Of a stretch of DNA of 64,000 bases, positions 34,001 through 45,117 are shown piece after piece (position 1 is the stretch's first letter; the number at the start of each line of letters is the position of its first letter). Under the pieces are notes generated by a model. It was not told the origin of the DNA, did not search any database, and was given only the letters and a program-made list of their open reading frames with translations. Made by a program: the position numbers and the translations under genes. This DNA comes from Adineta steineri. Taxonomy: Eukaryota; Rotifera; Eurotatoria; Adinetida; Adinetidae. The stretch covers positions 1-64,000 of the forward strand of contig CAJNOI010000279.1 in NCBI GenBank assembly GCA_905250115.1, given 5' to 3'.

Positions 34001-37000
34001 AAAAAAAGATGCAGTCGAAGAATAAGAAGAAAACTCGTTCTCGGAAAGTGATGATGCTCGCTTTCGGCACCCATCAAACGACAAAAAAAAAAAAAGAAAA
34101 ATTGGTGTCGCCATTAGACCCAAGAGAATGAAAGAGGAAGTGAAAGCGTAATTCGATGCTACTTGTGTCTACGAGAAATAGAATGGTGATCAGAGAATAT
34201 AGTCATATATGAATTGACGATGCTTGTCGTTCTTACATACAAAATTCTTTTATCTTGTTATGAGTTAGACGTTTTCTTTCGTTATATGTTTTCTACTATA
34301 TGTAGAAAAAAAGAAGAAGAAGAAGAAGAAGAAGCAAAACTATATGATTTTTTATTTTCGTTTCTATTTTTCTATTTATTAGAATTCAGCAAGTAAATCA
34401 TTCGATGGTAATGGTGGTATGAATGGTATTTTTAAAATGACTGAATCATCTTCATCACCATCAGGTGTAACAACAATGAATTCTCCATTAGCAACACTTA
34501 CTGGTGATGATTTAGAAAATGATGTAATTGAAGTACCACCACCAATGGATATTCAAGCTCAACCAAAATTATCTGCTGATTCAAATATTGATAAAGTTAC
34601 TACAGACGAATCTTCATCACTTGTAAGTAATACATAATCCTTTTTAAAGTTTTTAGCCTTTTATTTTTCACGCGTCATACAAGTATTGTTTGATAATCGA
34701 TTGTATGATTGTCTCTTGTCAGATCAGGTGACGTCAAAAAAAACAAAACAAAAAACAAAACGAAGCTATATATTAATAATAATCGTAGTAGTAACAACAA
34801 CGACAGTAGTTACTCGTTACTGTTCTTTCTCTCTTTTCTTTCGATTTGCTTGTCTACTTATATGTATATCGTTGTTCTAAGTAATACAAACGTTATCTCG
34901 ACACATTCATCATATATATTTAGACGAAGAAGAAGACAAGCAGCTAAAGAATGTTGTTAATAAGAAACAAGAGGAAAAAAAAGAAGCAAAATAAAAAAAG
35001 AAATTATTATCTCGGTAATGTTCAAATAAATATTATAGATACATATAAGATATTTTTGATCAACAGAATTGTTCCTGTTGATGATTTATATTTATTCATT
35101 ATAGTTATAGTTAAAAGTGCGGATAATAACACAATTACTTATATTAAACTGTGTAATAATAACACTTCATTGTTCAGTATACGAATGAGAACGTTCGGCT
35201 CTTTTCTTTCGATTCTCTCGTCATCTAATTGTGTTGCTTGTTACTGCTTTTCTGTTTCTGATACTGCTTCGGTCGGAACGCGTGTCTGCGCATACACACA
35301 AAAGTATGTGTAGGCAAGAACAGTAGAAATGACGTTGGGCATCCGCATTTTTTCGCGCTTACTCTCGAATAATCGCAATAATAATGTTAGGCGACCGGGC
35401 GAGGCCAAACGACAACAGGACCAAACGATAGTAGCTGTTTTTCTTTCTTTCTTTGTTTTTTCCTTTTCTTCTTGCGCTCTTTTTTTTTTCTTCTTTCACA
35501 TATTCTTCTATACTCAGTTCCTTTTTTGCCACTATGCTTATTTATTACCCTTGTTGGTGAATGAAAAAAAAGATTGTCTTGTATCTACTATCGTCAACAA
35601 CAACGTTCTAACATTGTCTTTTATGACATTTTCGTTTAATGGAAAAACGACAACAATAGTTTTACTAACGGCAACATCGTCATCAATTTCGTCAAAGACA
35701 CGACGACGCGTGCACATTGTGGTGTTTTGAGCATCTCTACTATTAAGTTAGGATAGAAAGAACCTCTCACTTTATCTTCAACATCCTATTAGTAATACTA
35801 CAACTACTCCTCCTAGCTTGAGAAGAGTCGACGGGCGTGCATTTCCGCTCGATAGGAGACGGTCCTATCAAGAAAAAACTATTAAGAAGAGAGATAGCAA
35901 TTGGAATAAGAGAGAAAGAGAGAGGCGAGGCGATACAAACAAAACCACGGACATCAATACAGTTGTACGAAAACTGGTTAACAATATTGCACTGGAGTCG
36001 TCCAGAAGCAAAAGTGCTAATGCATCATCGCGTTTACGTAAAGCACGCGTACCACCATTAACAACTGTCAGTCCAATTGAAGATGATTCGGTTATTGCTC
36101 GACTTGTTCAGCATGTTGTAAGCTATATATAATAAAAATTTCTTTTTTTTTAAACAAATGCAAAAAAAAAATAAAGATGAATAAAATTAACTAAATTTTG
36201 TTTTTGTTCTTCTTTTTCAATAGGCACCAATCAATATGGTTGCTGGACTTTCAGCAAGTGATTTTCATATCCCCGCTGCTTTGTCAGTGACGACACCGTC
36301 CATCAATGACGGTTTGACAACAAATAGTTCTCTACAATCGTCAAGTATTCCACAACAACACTCGTCAACAATACCAACATCATCTTCTCTTTCATCATCT
36401 CCATCAACAACAACGACAACTAATGCCAATACATTATTATCTTCATCAACGACAACTGTGATTCCAAATGATAATCCTAATGACCAAACAGATGAAGTAT
36501 CTTTACATGATATTGATGCAAATATCGATCAATCACATAGTTCACTAACAACTACTGATGAACCTGTTGATGATCGAACTAAATATGGTGCAAAACGACG
36601 GTAAGAAAAAAACGATTTATCTTATGAGTACATTTAATTTTCTATTTATATATTTTTTAGACATAATATTATGGAATTAATTGAAACAGAAAAAGAATAT
36701 GTTAAAGATTTAGCCTTAATTGTTGAAGTATGCTATACAGAAAAAATTTAATTTCTTATTAATCTTTTTTCTCTCTCTCTCTCTTATAGAGTTATATGAA
36801 TATTACTGAAAATGATAAAGAACTTAAAAAACCTGCAGGTCTAGTTGGTCTTGAACGCGTTGTTTTCGGTAATGTACAGCGAATTTATGAATTTCATCGA
36901 GAGTAAGTTATAAAAACACGAATAGCTAATCTTTAATTTATTTTCTTCTTCTTCTAAAGTACATTTTTACCACAACTTGAACAATGTATTGAAAATCCTG

Positions 37001-40000
37001 ATATACTTGGTCGATTATTTACAGTATGAATAAATATTTTTGTTTTCTCTCAATTTATTTTCTATTTGTTTAATAGACAAATCGATTTAGTCCTTATGTA
37101 CGTTATTGTGAAAATAAACCACGTTCCGAATATATTGTTTCGGAATATCATGATTATTTTGAAGTAAGTTTGTTTTTTTTATTCAATCATATAACTAAAA
37201 AATTATTTTTGAGCAAGTTAGAATATGTATATAATTAATATTTGTATAAATTTTCCTTCCGTCATATTTTTTTCGCTGATTATTAAAGATAAATGTTTCC
37301 GTTTTTTTTTCAATCTATTAAAGAGGGAGGAAAAAGACTCTTGGAAATGAATTCACCCGACGACGAGGATAACAAAACTAGAATTTACTAAGGAACAAGA
37401 ATAACATTTATGCATTTTTTTCAATTAATGATTTCCGCTAAAGAAGAAAACTTGAATCAGAGATAAATTAAAAAACATTTAATATATATAGAGTTTTACC
37501 AGATGGTAGATTCTATATGAATATTTGATATGCTTTCAACCATGTAATTTCAAGGCGAACTTATGAAAAACACTCCTGTGCCTAAGGTCGATATAGATCG
37601 ATATTGACAAGCATCATTCAAGCAAATGCAAGAGTTAAATTATAAAAGCATTGAACTAAAAGACTTCTAGTGATATGAATGACTATTGAAAGTTATTTCT
37701 ATGGATTTAATTATATTGATGTAGATGCATTTTTTCATATAAACTTAAAGAATGTCAAGGATTTTTTGCTATGTTTACGTGATAGAACATTATGGATAAA
37801 AAAAAACAAAGAATGTGGGCTTTTTCTGTATGTATCTATCGAGGAATGAAAGAATATCGAAGCCTATAATCATAAAGTACTTTCATCAAAGCTATCAATC
37901 ATAGTCGAATAGAATAAATAATAAAGCTTGATGTATCCAAAATTTTCCGATCTCATAATGCTTTGTTTTTATGTTTATTTACACACTCACTTGCTTTTGA
38001 CTTTTAATTAGAATATATTGAACCTATAAGAGACTAAAATATAGTACATGAAGGGTATTATTTTAACCTCTAATTCATAGCAAAAAAAAACACAATCTAT
38101 GTTATTGATAAGATTCAACAAAAATAATTTCCATTAGTTGTCGTTTCCTTTTCATTTTTCATTAATCAGAAAATAATTTGATCTATATATATATATTCTC
38201 TAGGAAATTCGTAAAAAACTCGGTCAAAAATTACTTGTATCTGATCTATTAATAAAACCCGTTCAACGAATAATGCGTTATCAATTATTGCTCAAAGAAA
38301 TTCTTAAATCAACTGAACGTATGGGTGATGAATCACGTGCTATACGTAGTGCTTTACAAGTTATGATTGAAGTACCACGACAAGCAAATGATATGATGAA
38401 TGTTGGTCGTATTAAAGATTTACCAACAAATGTACATCAATTAGGTGAACTTAAATTACAAGATATGGTATCTGTTAGTGAACCAATATCAAAAGATACA
38501 AAAGATGCAAAAGAAGTCGAAAAAAAATTAAAAGAACGACGAGTATTTTTATTTCAACAAGCAATGGTATTTTGTGAAGAAATTCCAGCTAAAGATAAAT
38601 ATTCAAGTCCAAATTATATTTATAAATATGATTTAAAAGTAAATCTATATTTAGTTTGTTTTTTTGAATCTTATGAAATTTTTCTATTTTATTTAGATTA
38701 ATAAATTACAACATAAAGAATTTAAACGTCATAAAGATTCATTTCAATTTACATTAGTAGAAGTTGATGCAGGAAATACACGTCGGGTTATATGTCAATG
38801 TAAAGATGATGAACAATTTGAATTATGGGTTACAAATGTAGACAAGGTGCTTCAACGTCAGATGGATCTTATTATAGGTATGTATGATGATAAAGACTTG
38901 TTTTGAAATTTCTTGATGGCACAACATAGATTATTTCTCTAAAGATTAAAATCTCGATAGAACATATATATTAAATATTTATAAAAATATGTCTGTTTGT
39001 TATCTTTTTAGCTCTAACTAATCCGACAGCTGCTTTACAAAAAGAGTAAGTAATTTTACAAGTAATTTTAATATCTATTTATTATTTATATATATTCTAA
39101 TTTATCTATTAGTCCTCGTTCTAAGTAAAACTAATAATCTTATACATACATACAGATCAATAAGAGAGAGAAAAATATATTTACATCTTCCGTAAGATAA
39201 CATCGTCTGTGTAATATTATTTTAAATACATTTATTATCTATTCCTAAGCTTTTCATGTGTATGATCAGTTTTGTTCGCATGTATATATATATATATTTC
39301 AGTTTATACCTGCCTGTTCCTAAGTTTTCTTTTTTGTCTATTTTTTGTTATGTATGTTACATGTAAATCCTAGGTTATTGTCATGGGAACTACCCGAATG
39401 GCGTCAATCAGTACGGCGACGTTTTGCTACCAGTGCTCATGCATTTGTTTCATCACATACAAATATTTGACCTAAATTATTATTATAAAAAAAAAGCAAG
39501 GATAATATTTTAAAAAAAAAACCGCTCCTGCCGAGCTTATGGTTATGTTTTTTTTGTCTGATATGAGCTTATATACGCTGTGCTCTAATTTTAATACTAA
39601 AACCCAAACATATAAATCAAATATTTGTTATCTAAGAATAAATTAATTAAATATTTTATTTTTAGGCAAGATTCGTCCATGTCATTGTTTACACCAACAA
39701 TTATTACTTCGTCATCATCATCATCATCATCATCTCGAAGTCAAATTAAAAAATCTATGTCTGATCGTTCAGGTAAATCACCTGAACCATTATCACCAAC
39801 GAATCATTTATCAACATCACCAAAAGTTTCCAATACACTAACATCACCCTCACGAACATTATCAAGTTCGGATACAACAACAATAACAACAGAAACTTCA
39901 AATAAAAAATCATCTTTTCATTTATTTGATTCAATTTTACAACGTTCAGTAACAAAACCATTATCAATAAATACTTCAACACATCATGATACAACAACAC

Positions 40001-42793
40001 AACAAAAAAAATTAGCAACACCAACCTCATCATCATCTTCAACAGCAACAACTACAACAACAAATACTCAATTACCTGAACAAGCACGTTGTTTATATCA
40101 TTATAATGCAATAAAAGAAGATGAAATATGTGTTCATAAAGGGGAATATGTACAAATTGTAGCGGCTAATCAAGATAATCGATGGTTTGTTCATCGTGAT
40201 GCAAATCGAACATCACCAGCTGCTGAAGGTTGGATACCAGGTTTTGTTCTTGGACTTAAAAATCCTAATTCAACATTACATTCAAATTTATCTCCGTCAC
40301 CACCACCACCACCACCACCCTCATTACTATCCTCACAACAACATTCGTCATCATCTCTGTCAGCTAACAGTCTTCATCGTTCAACGACATCATCATCATC
40401 GACTCATCATCCAACAATTTCCTATGAATCAACTTTACCTCCTAAACCTCAAACGAGTACTTGCGACAAGGTATAAAAATATTTACAAAAATAAATAAAT
40501 AAAAGCTCTCTTATTCTTCTTTTTGCGTGCAAATGTATATGCAGGATGAGGATACGAATCTCTCTGTTAGAAGTTTTCTGCGAGCAGCAATCAAATATGC
40601 TATATCTTTCTTTATGTATTATATACTATATTTTGTTTGTAATTTGTGTTCTTTCCTCATATTTCAATTTCTGTGTGTATTTTCTCAATTTGCAAAAAAT
40701 AAACAATAATGTATGTGTATGTCATTGTGTGGTTTTGTTTTATTTCTTTTTTTTTCTCTTTTTCTTCTGCTCGCTCCGCGTTCTATATAGCAGCTCACAC
40801 AAACATGTTGTTTTATTTCTTCTTTTTTTTTCTCTCATTTTTTCTCTGTTATTTTTGTTCCGACAAAATATTAATGATGATCAATTAAAATATGAGATTG
40901 AATGAAATTACATTTCGAAAAAACAAAGAAAAAAAAAGATAAATATATATATTATAAAACTAAATGTTTTCAATACAGCAATGATGATCTGTTGGTAAAA
41001 ATGACCTTGATTATTTCCAGGGAGATACAAAAAAAGTGATACTGTTTAAACATATATATAGATATATATATCATGTAATCGTTCGTACCATATTTATCTT
41101 TCTGTTGTGTCTGTAGATTCGCTCGATATCGTATCTGTGTTTTTGTTATTGTTTTTCTTCTTAATGTTTATACGTATCCGTATATTTGTGGATAAAATTT
41201 CGTTGTTATTATTTTATTCATATTCTTCTTTTTTTTTATAGCGTCTTAGTGGTGTTTTACGCCATTGTGGACCTGAATTGAATATATCTGTACATGAAAG
41301 AAATGTTTTTCTTGGTCAATCACTACTTCTTCAAGGTCATGTAATTGGTGATCCACGTCCAGCTATTGTTTGGCGACATCCACGTGGTCATACATTAGTT
41401 GATGATGGTGTTAATATTCATACACATTATGGAGAAGATGGAATTATTTATTTACAAGTATACATATACACATATATAAGGTTAAATATAATGAATTCTA
41501 TTTATTTTTAGCTTCTTAGTGTATCTATACAAGATGCTGGTATATACGAATGTATAGCTACAAGTTCTCGAGGAACTGTTTCACAACAAATACATGTTCA
41601 AGTCAAAGGTAAATTAATCGAACTTATATAGATAAGAACAAAAAAACAATGGAAATTTTTTAGATTCAAATGATTATCATAAACTTGAACAAGTTCGATG
41701 GTCATCAAAATATGTACCAAATGAATATCGTGAATTGAATGAAATAGCAAGGTAAATAATCATATTTCGAATATTTTACTTTTTTATTCATTATATATTG
41801 CATAGAGGACGTCATTCCATAGTTCGTCAATGTATTCATATATCATCCGGTGATGTCTGTGCGATAAAATTAATATCAAAAAAATTTATTTCACATGAAC
41901 GAGCTTTACATGAATATGCTCTTGTTTCATCAATTCGTCATAATTCTATAATAAGAGTTTTTCAATTTATTGAAACCAATACATTTTCAATCATTATTTC
42001 CGAATTGTATGATTATTCTATTAGTTTCGAAGAAATTTTTTTACATTTATTTATTTCTATAGAATATCCGGTGGACGTTTATTGGATTATCTTTGTTTAC
42101 AATCAATAATAATTGAACAAAAAATAGCAAAATATATACGACAATTATTAGATGCATTAAATTATTTACATCATTCAAGAATTGTTCATTTAGATCTACA
42201 AGTATGCATATATTTGTATATCGAATTTAAAAAATATAGATTTTGTTTTAGCCGGAAAATCTTCTGATTAATATTGAATATGATCAAATCAAATTATGTG
42301 ATTTTGGTGATTCAATTCGTTTATCAAACATGAGATATGTTCATCGTATGAATGGAAATATTGAATTTGCAGCACCGGAATTAATTAATGGAAATACTCC
42401 TGTTCATTATAAAACAGATATATGGTCAGTTGGAGGTATTTTATATACATTATTATCGGGTCTTTCACCATTTCTTGATGAAACTGATGAACAAACATGT
42501 GCAAATATAATGAATATTGATTTTAATTTTCCAGAAACTTTATTTCCGTGTACATTTCAATCAGCAATAGATTTAATTGAAAAAATATTTGTTCGTGAAC
42601 CAAAGTAAGATTTCATTTTCCTCATAATAATAATATTTATTGAATTAATTAACTATTTAACAGTAATCGTCCGTCAGCAAGTGAATGTTTAGAAAATGAA
42701 TGGTTTCATCGTGCTGGTCAATATCAAATTTCAACAACTAATTTAAATAATTTTATTGAACGAAGAAAATCTCAAGTGAAAAGTCTCAATTAA
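25094..42793 (+). CDS. TRIO: TRIO/Kalirin-type RhoGEF and kinase, 3' part
   Basis: A multidomain Rho-family GEF with a C-terminal kinase, normally a membrane-proximal regulator of actin and axon guidance. After the gap the order is: PH1 (25094-25459 and on; GDVLLQNSFQIWDSKQLIKK), Ser/Thr-rich linker, SH3 (31980-32349; PDWCLIRLL), linker with PVRRLSLK and EVPPPMDIQ, DH2 (36661-38400; IMELIETEKEYVKDL, LLIKPVQRIMRYQLLLKEIL), PH2 (38400-38878), a second SH3 (40080-40250) followed by poly-Pro, Ig domain (41242-41607), and kinase (41664-42793) with AIK, HLDLQPEN in place of HRDLKPEN, DFG and APE. There is no FN3 before the kinase, as in TRIO rather than Kalirin. Sec14, spectrin repeats and DH1 are absent, presumably in the gap or elsewhere. 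About 25 exons; the boundary of the exon ending at 36117 is unclear. Confidence 0.93.
26008..26029. repeat. Perfect hairpin in TRIO intron
   Basis: ctgacagaa-cgca-ttctgtcag is a 9-bp perfect stem with a 4-nt loop. Outer sequence gttat ... ataac extends the symmetry. It lies about 900 nt upstream of a candidate internal first exon. Confidence 0.7.
26910..27530 (+). CDS. TRIO: Candidate alternative first exon of TRIO (GEF2 isoform)
   Basis: The exon opens with ATG (MSGEKKRHRRRHGPV) and is preceded in frame by a TGA at 26907, so it cannot be read through from an acceptor upstream of that stop. It ends at a donor (aaag/gtgaga) in phase 0 with the exon at 28352. It encodes a basic then acidic, Asn/Thr-rich disordered region. 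The simplest reading is an internal promoter producing a short isoform with SH3-DH2-PH2-SH3-Ig-kinase only. A weak alternative acceptor (gcggtgag/aag) at 26921 would let it act as an internal exon. Confidence 0.55.
33851..33922 (+). CDS. TRIO: Second candidate alternative first exon of TRIO
   Basis: Twenty-four codons from ATG (MPRLPWTKKYKLLPSSKKW) to a strong donor (aaaaaat/gtaagt), in phase 0 with the exon at 34383. If spliced internally from the acceptor-like site at 33842 it would be 80 nt and shift the frame, so it fits better as a first exon. It would give a DH2-PH2-SH3-Ig-kinase product with a short basic N-terminus. Confidence 0.5.
39374..39470 (+). CDS. TRIO: Candidate alternative terminal exon of TRIO
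   Basis: After the donor near 39046 (caaaaaga/gtaagt), an acceptor (aaatcctag/g) opens an in-frame exon reading LLSWELPEWRQSVRRRFATS and ending at TGA 39468-39470. The main path uses the acceptor at 39665 instead, entering EQDSSMSLFTPT. Use of the early exon would make a kinase-less isoform ending just after PH2, comparable to short TRIO and Kalirin forms. Confidence 0.5.
40305..40320 (+). repeat. CCA repeat encoding poly-Pro
   Basis: A CCA microsatellite in coding sequence after the second SH3 domain of TRIO encodes an uninterrupted run of prolines flanked by Ser-rich sequence. It is a possible SH3 or WW ligand. Confidence 0.7.
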
Positions 42794-42978
42794 TTCCATC
42801 ATTGAAATATAGTTTCATTTTTTGTTTGTTCAGTCTGATAAATTCTTCATGTTTTTTTGTTCTTCTGATGTGAATTTGTATGTGCGTGTGTGCAATTATT
42901 CTTCTATATTCTTATCATTATTATTATTGTTGTTGTTAAATGAACAAGTTTTCTTAATCTTCTTTATATTTAATATTC

Positions 42979-42996
42979 TAGAGAAAAACAAAAATC
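42979..42996 (+). promoter_or_regulatory. Splice acceptor-like site before SOD copy 1
   Basis: cttctttatatttaatattctag is followed by 15 nt of leader and the ATG at 42997. The same sequence, nearly base for base, precedes SOD copy 2 (ctag at 44011-44014). It fits a spliced-leader acceptor for a downstream operon gene; a small 5' UTR intron is the alternative. Confidence 0.55.
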
Positions 42997-43837
42997 ATGT
43001 TTGTTCGTATTTGTCTTCTTGCTATTATTATTAGCTGTATTCAAGCGCAAATTGAACTTACTTTACCACCATTACCGTATGCATATGATGCAATTGAACC
43101 AGTTCTTTCTAAACATTTAATGCAATTACATCATGATAAACATCATCAAATATATACAACTGAAACAAATAAAATCCTTAAACAAATGTATAATGATGAA
43201 AAAGGTAGTAAAGAATTAAAAGACTTAACAAAACAACCAATTGAATTCATACTTTCTCATGTTCAATATTTACCTGAAATATATCAAGTCGGTTTGAAAC
43301 AATATGGTGGTGGTTATCTTAATCATAAGCTTTTCTTTTCAATGTTACAAACACCAACTGCTACAGCTGATGAAAATAAACCAACAGGTCCATTATTTGT
43401 AGCAATTGAAAAAGTCTTTGGTTCATTTGATAAATTCAAACAAGTATTTACTGATGTATCACTTGAAGTTTTTGGTTCTGGTTGGGTTTGGCTTTATATT
43501 GATGATCAAACTAAACAAATTAATTACAGTTTTGCAGCTAATCAAGATAACCCGTAAATAAAATATATTAAATAATATTATAATGAATAATAATTTCAAT
43601 TTTAGAATTATGTTCAATAAAAATCATGTTGTTCTTTTGGGTATTGATCTTTGGGAACATGGTTTGTATAGAACTATTAATCTATAAGAAATTTTTATCT
43701 TTATTCTTTCTTTAGCTTATTACCCAGTTTATGAAAATCGTCGTAGTGAATATGTTGATAACTTTTGGCGTATTATCAATTGGTCTTTTGTTTCTCAACT
43801 TTATACTGAAGGCATTGCTAAACATACTGATCTTTAA
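42997..43837 (+). CDS. sod: Secreted Mn/Fe superoxide dismutase, copy 1
   Basis: Converts superoxide to oxygen and hydrogen peroxide. It has 244 residues in three exons (42997-43553, 43606-43661, 43716-43837) with in-phase GT-AG joins. A signal peptide (MFVRICLLAIIISCIQA) points to the secretory path instead of the usual mitochondrial location. The N-terminal domain opens with LTLPPLPYAYDAIEP and carries the first metal histidine in MQLHHDKHH, the second in GGYLNHKLFF. The C-terminal domain has GSGWVWLYID and the Asp/His pair in DLWEHAYYPVYENRR. All four metal ligands are present. Copy 2 follows 194 bp later on the same strand. An AATAAA lies at 43950. Mn versus Fe use cannot be decided by eye. 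Confidence 0.93.
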
Positions 43838-44030
43838 ACAACGAATATTCTTCGTTTTATGAACTATTCCGGTGCTTACTGTCGATTTTATGTTTTATCT
43901 TTCTTTTTTATATGTTTCTAAAACATTTTGTGATAAGTTCGATCTTTCTAATAAAAACAAAAAAACTTAAATAAATAAAGTGTTTCTTAATCTTCTTTAT
44001 ATTTAATATTCTAGAGAAAAAACAAAAATC

Positions 44031-44934
44031 ATGTTTATTCGTATTTGTTTTCTTGCTATTATTATTAGCTGTATTCAAGCGCAAATTGAACTTACTTTAC
44101 CAGCATTACCTTATGCATATGATGCGCTTGAACCAGTTCTTTCCGAACATTTAATGCAATTACATCATGATAAACATCTTCAAACATATACAACTGGAGC
44201 TAATAAACTACTTAAAAGAATGTATGATGATGAAAACAGTAGTAATGAATTAAAAGGATTAACTAATCAATCAATTGAATTCATTCTTTCTCATATTCAA
44301 TATTTACCTGAAATATATCAAGTCGGATTGAAACAATATGGTGGTGGTTATCTTAATCATAAACTTTTCTTTTCAACGTTACAAAAACCAACTGCTACAG
44401 CTGATGAAAATAAACCAACTGGTCCATTACTGAAAGCAATTGAAAAAGCTTTTGATTCATTTGATAAATTTAAACAAATATTTACTGATGTATCACTTGA
44501 AGTTTTTGGTTCGGGATGGGTTTGGCTTTATATTGATGCTTATACTAAAGAACTTAATTATAGTTTTGCATCTAATCAAGAGAATCCGTAAATAAAAAAT
44601 ATTAAATAAATTTATATTAAATAATAATTTCAATTTTAGAATTATGTTCAATAAAAATCATATTACTCTTTTGGGTATTGATCTTTGGGAACATGGTTTG
44701 TAGATAATTATTGGTCTATAAGATTTTTTTATTTTTACTTTTTCTTTAGCTTATTATCCAGTTTATGAAAATCGTCGTAGTGAATATGTTGATAACTTTT
44801 GGCGTATTATCAATTGGCCTTTTGTTTCTCAGCTTTATACTGAAGGCGTTGCTAAACAGACTGACGACATTGATAAAGAAACTGACGGCATTGTTAAACA
44901 TACTGGAGGCTGTCCTATGCATGCTGGTATCTAA
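44031..44934 (+). CDS. sod: Secreted Mn/Fe superoxide dismutase, copy 2
   Basis: A tandem duplicate of the preceding gene with the same signal peptide, three exons (44031-44587, 44640-44695, 44750-44934) and intron positions, and most residues identical. All four metal ligands are kept (MQLHHDKH, YLNHKLFF, DLWEHAYY). It differs at the C-terminus: where copy 1 stops after AKHTDL, copy 2 continues 21 residues further through a degenerate repeat (AKQTDDIDKETDGIVKHT) to a Cys-containing end (GGCPMHAGI). The total is 265 residues. The shared upstream 50 bp suggests a recent duplication unit of about 1.03 kb including the acceptor region. Confidence 0.93.
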
Positions 44935-45106
44935 ATAACGAATATTCTTCGTTTTATGAACTATTCCGGTGCTTATTGTTGATTTTATATTTTGTCTTTC
45001 TTTTTTATATGTTTTTAAAACATATTGTGATAAGTTTGATCTTTCTAATAAAAGCAAAAAAAAACTAAAATAAATAAAGTCAGATCAAAGATAGAAAATT
45101 TTTCTT

Positions 45107-45117
45107 CCAGAATAAAG
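45107..45117 (+). promoter_or_regulatory. Splice acceptor-like site before the cryptochrome gene
   Basis: aaaatttttcttccag ends at 45110, seven bases before the ATG at 45118 and only about 60 nt after the AATAAA (45047) of SOD copy 2. This spacing between a polyadenylation signal and an acceptor is typical of operon intercistronic regions in animals with spliced leaders. Confidence 0.55.
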
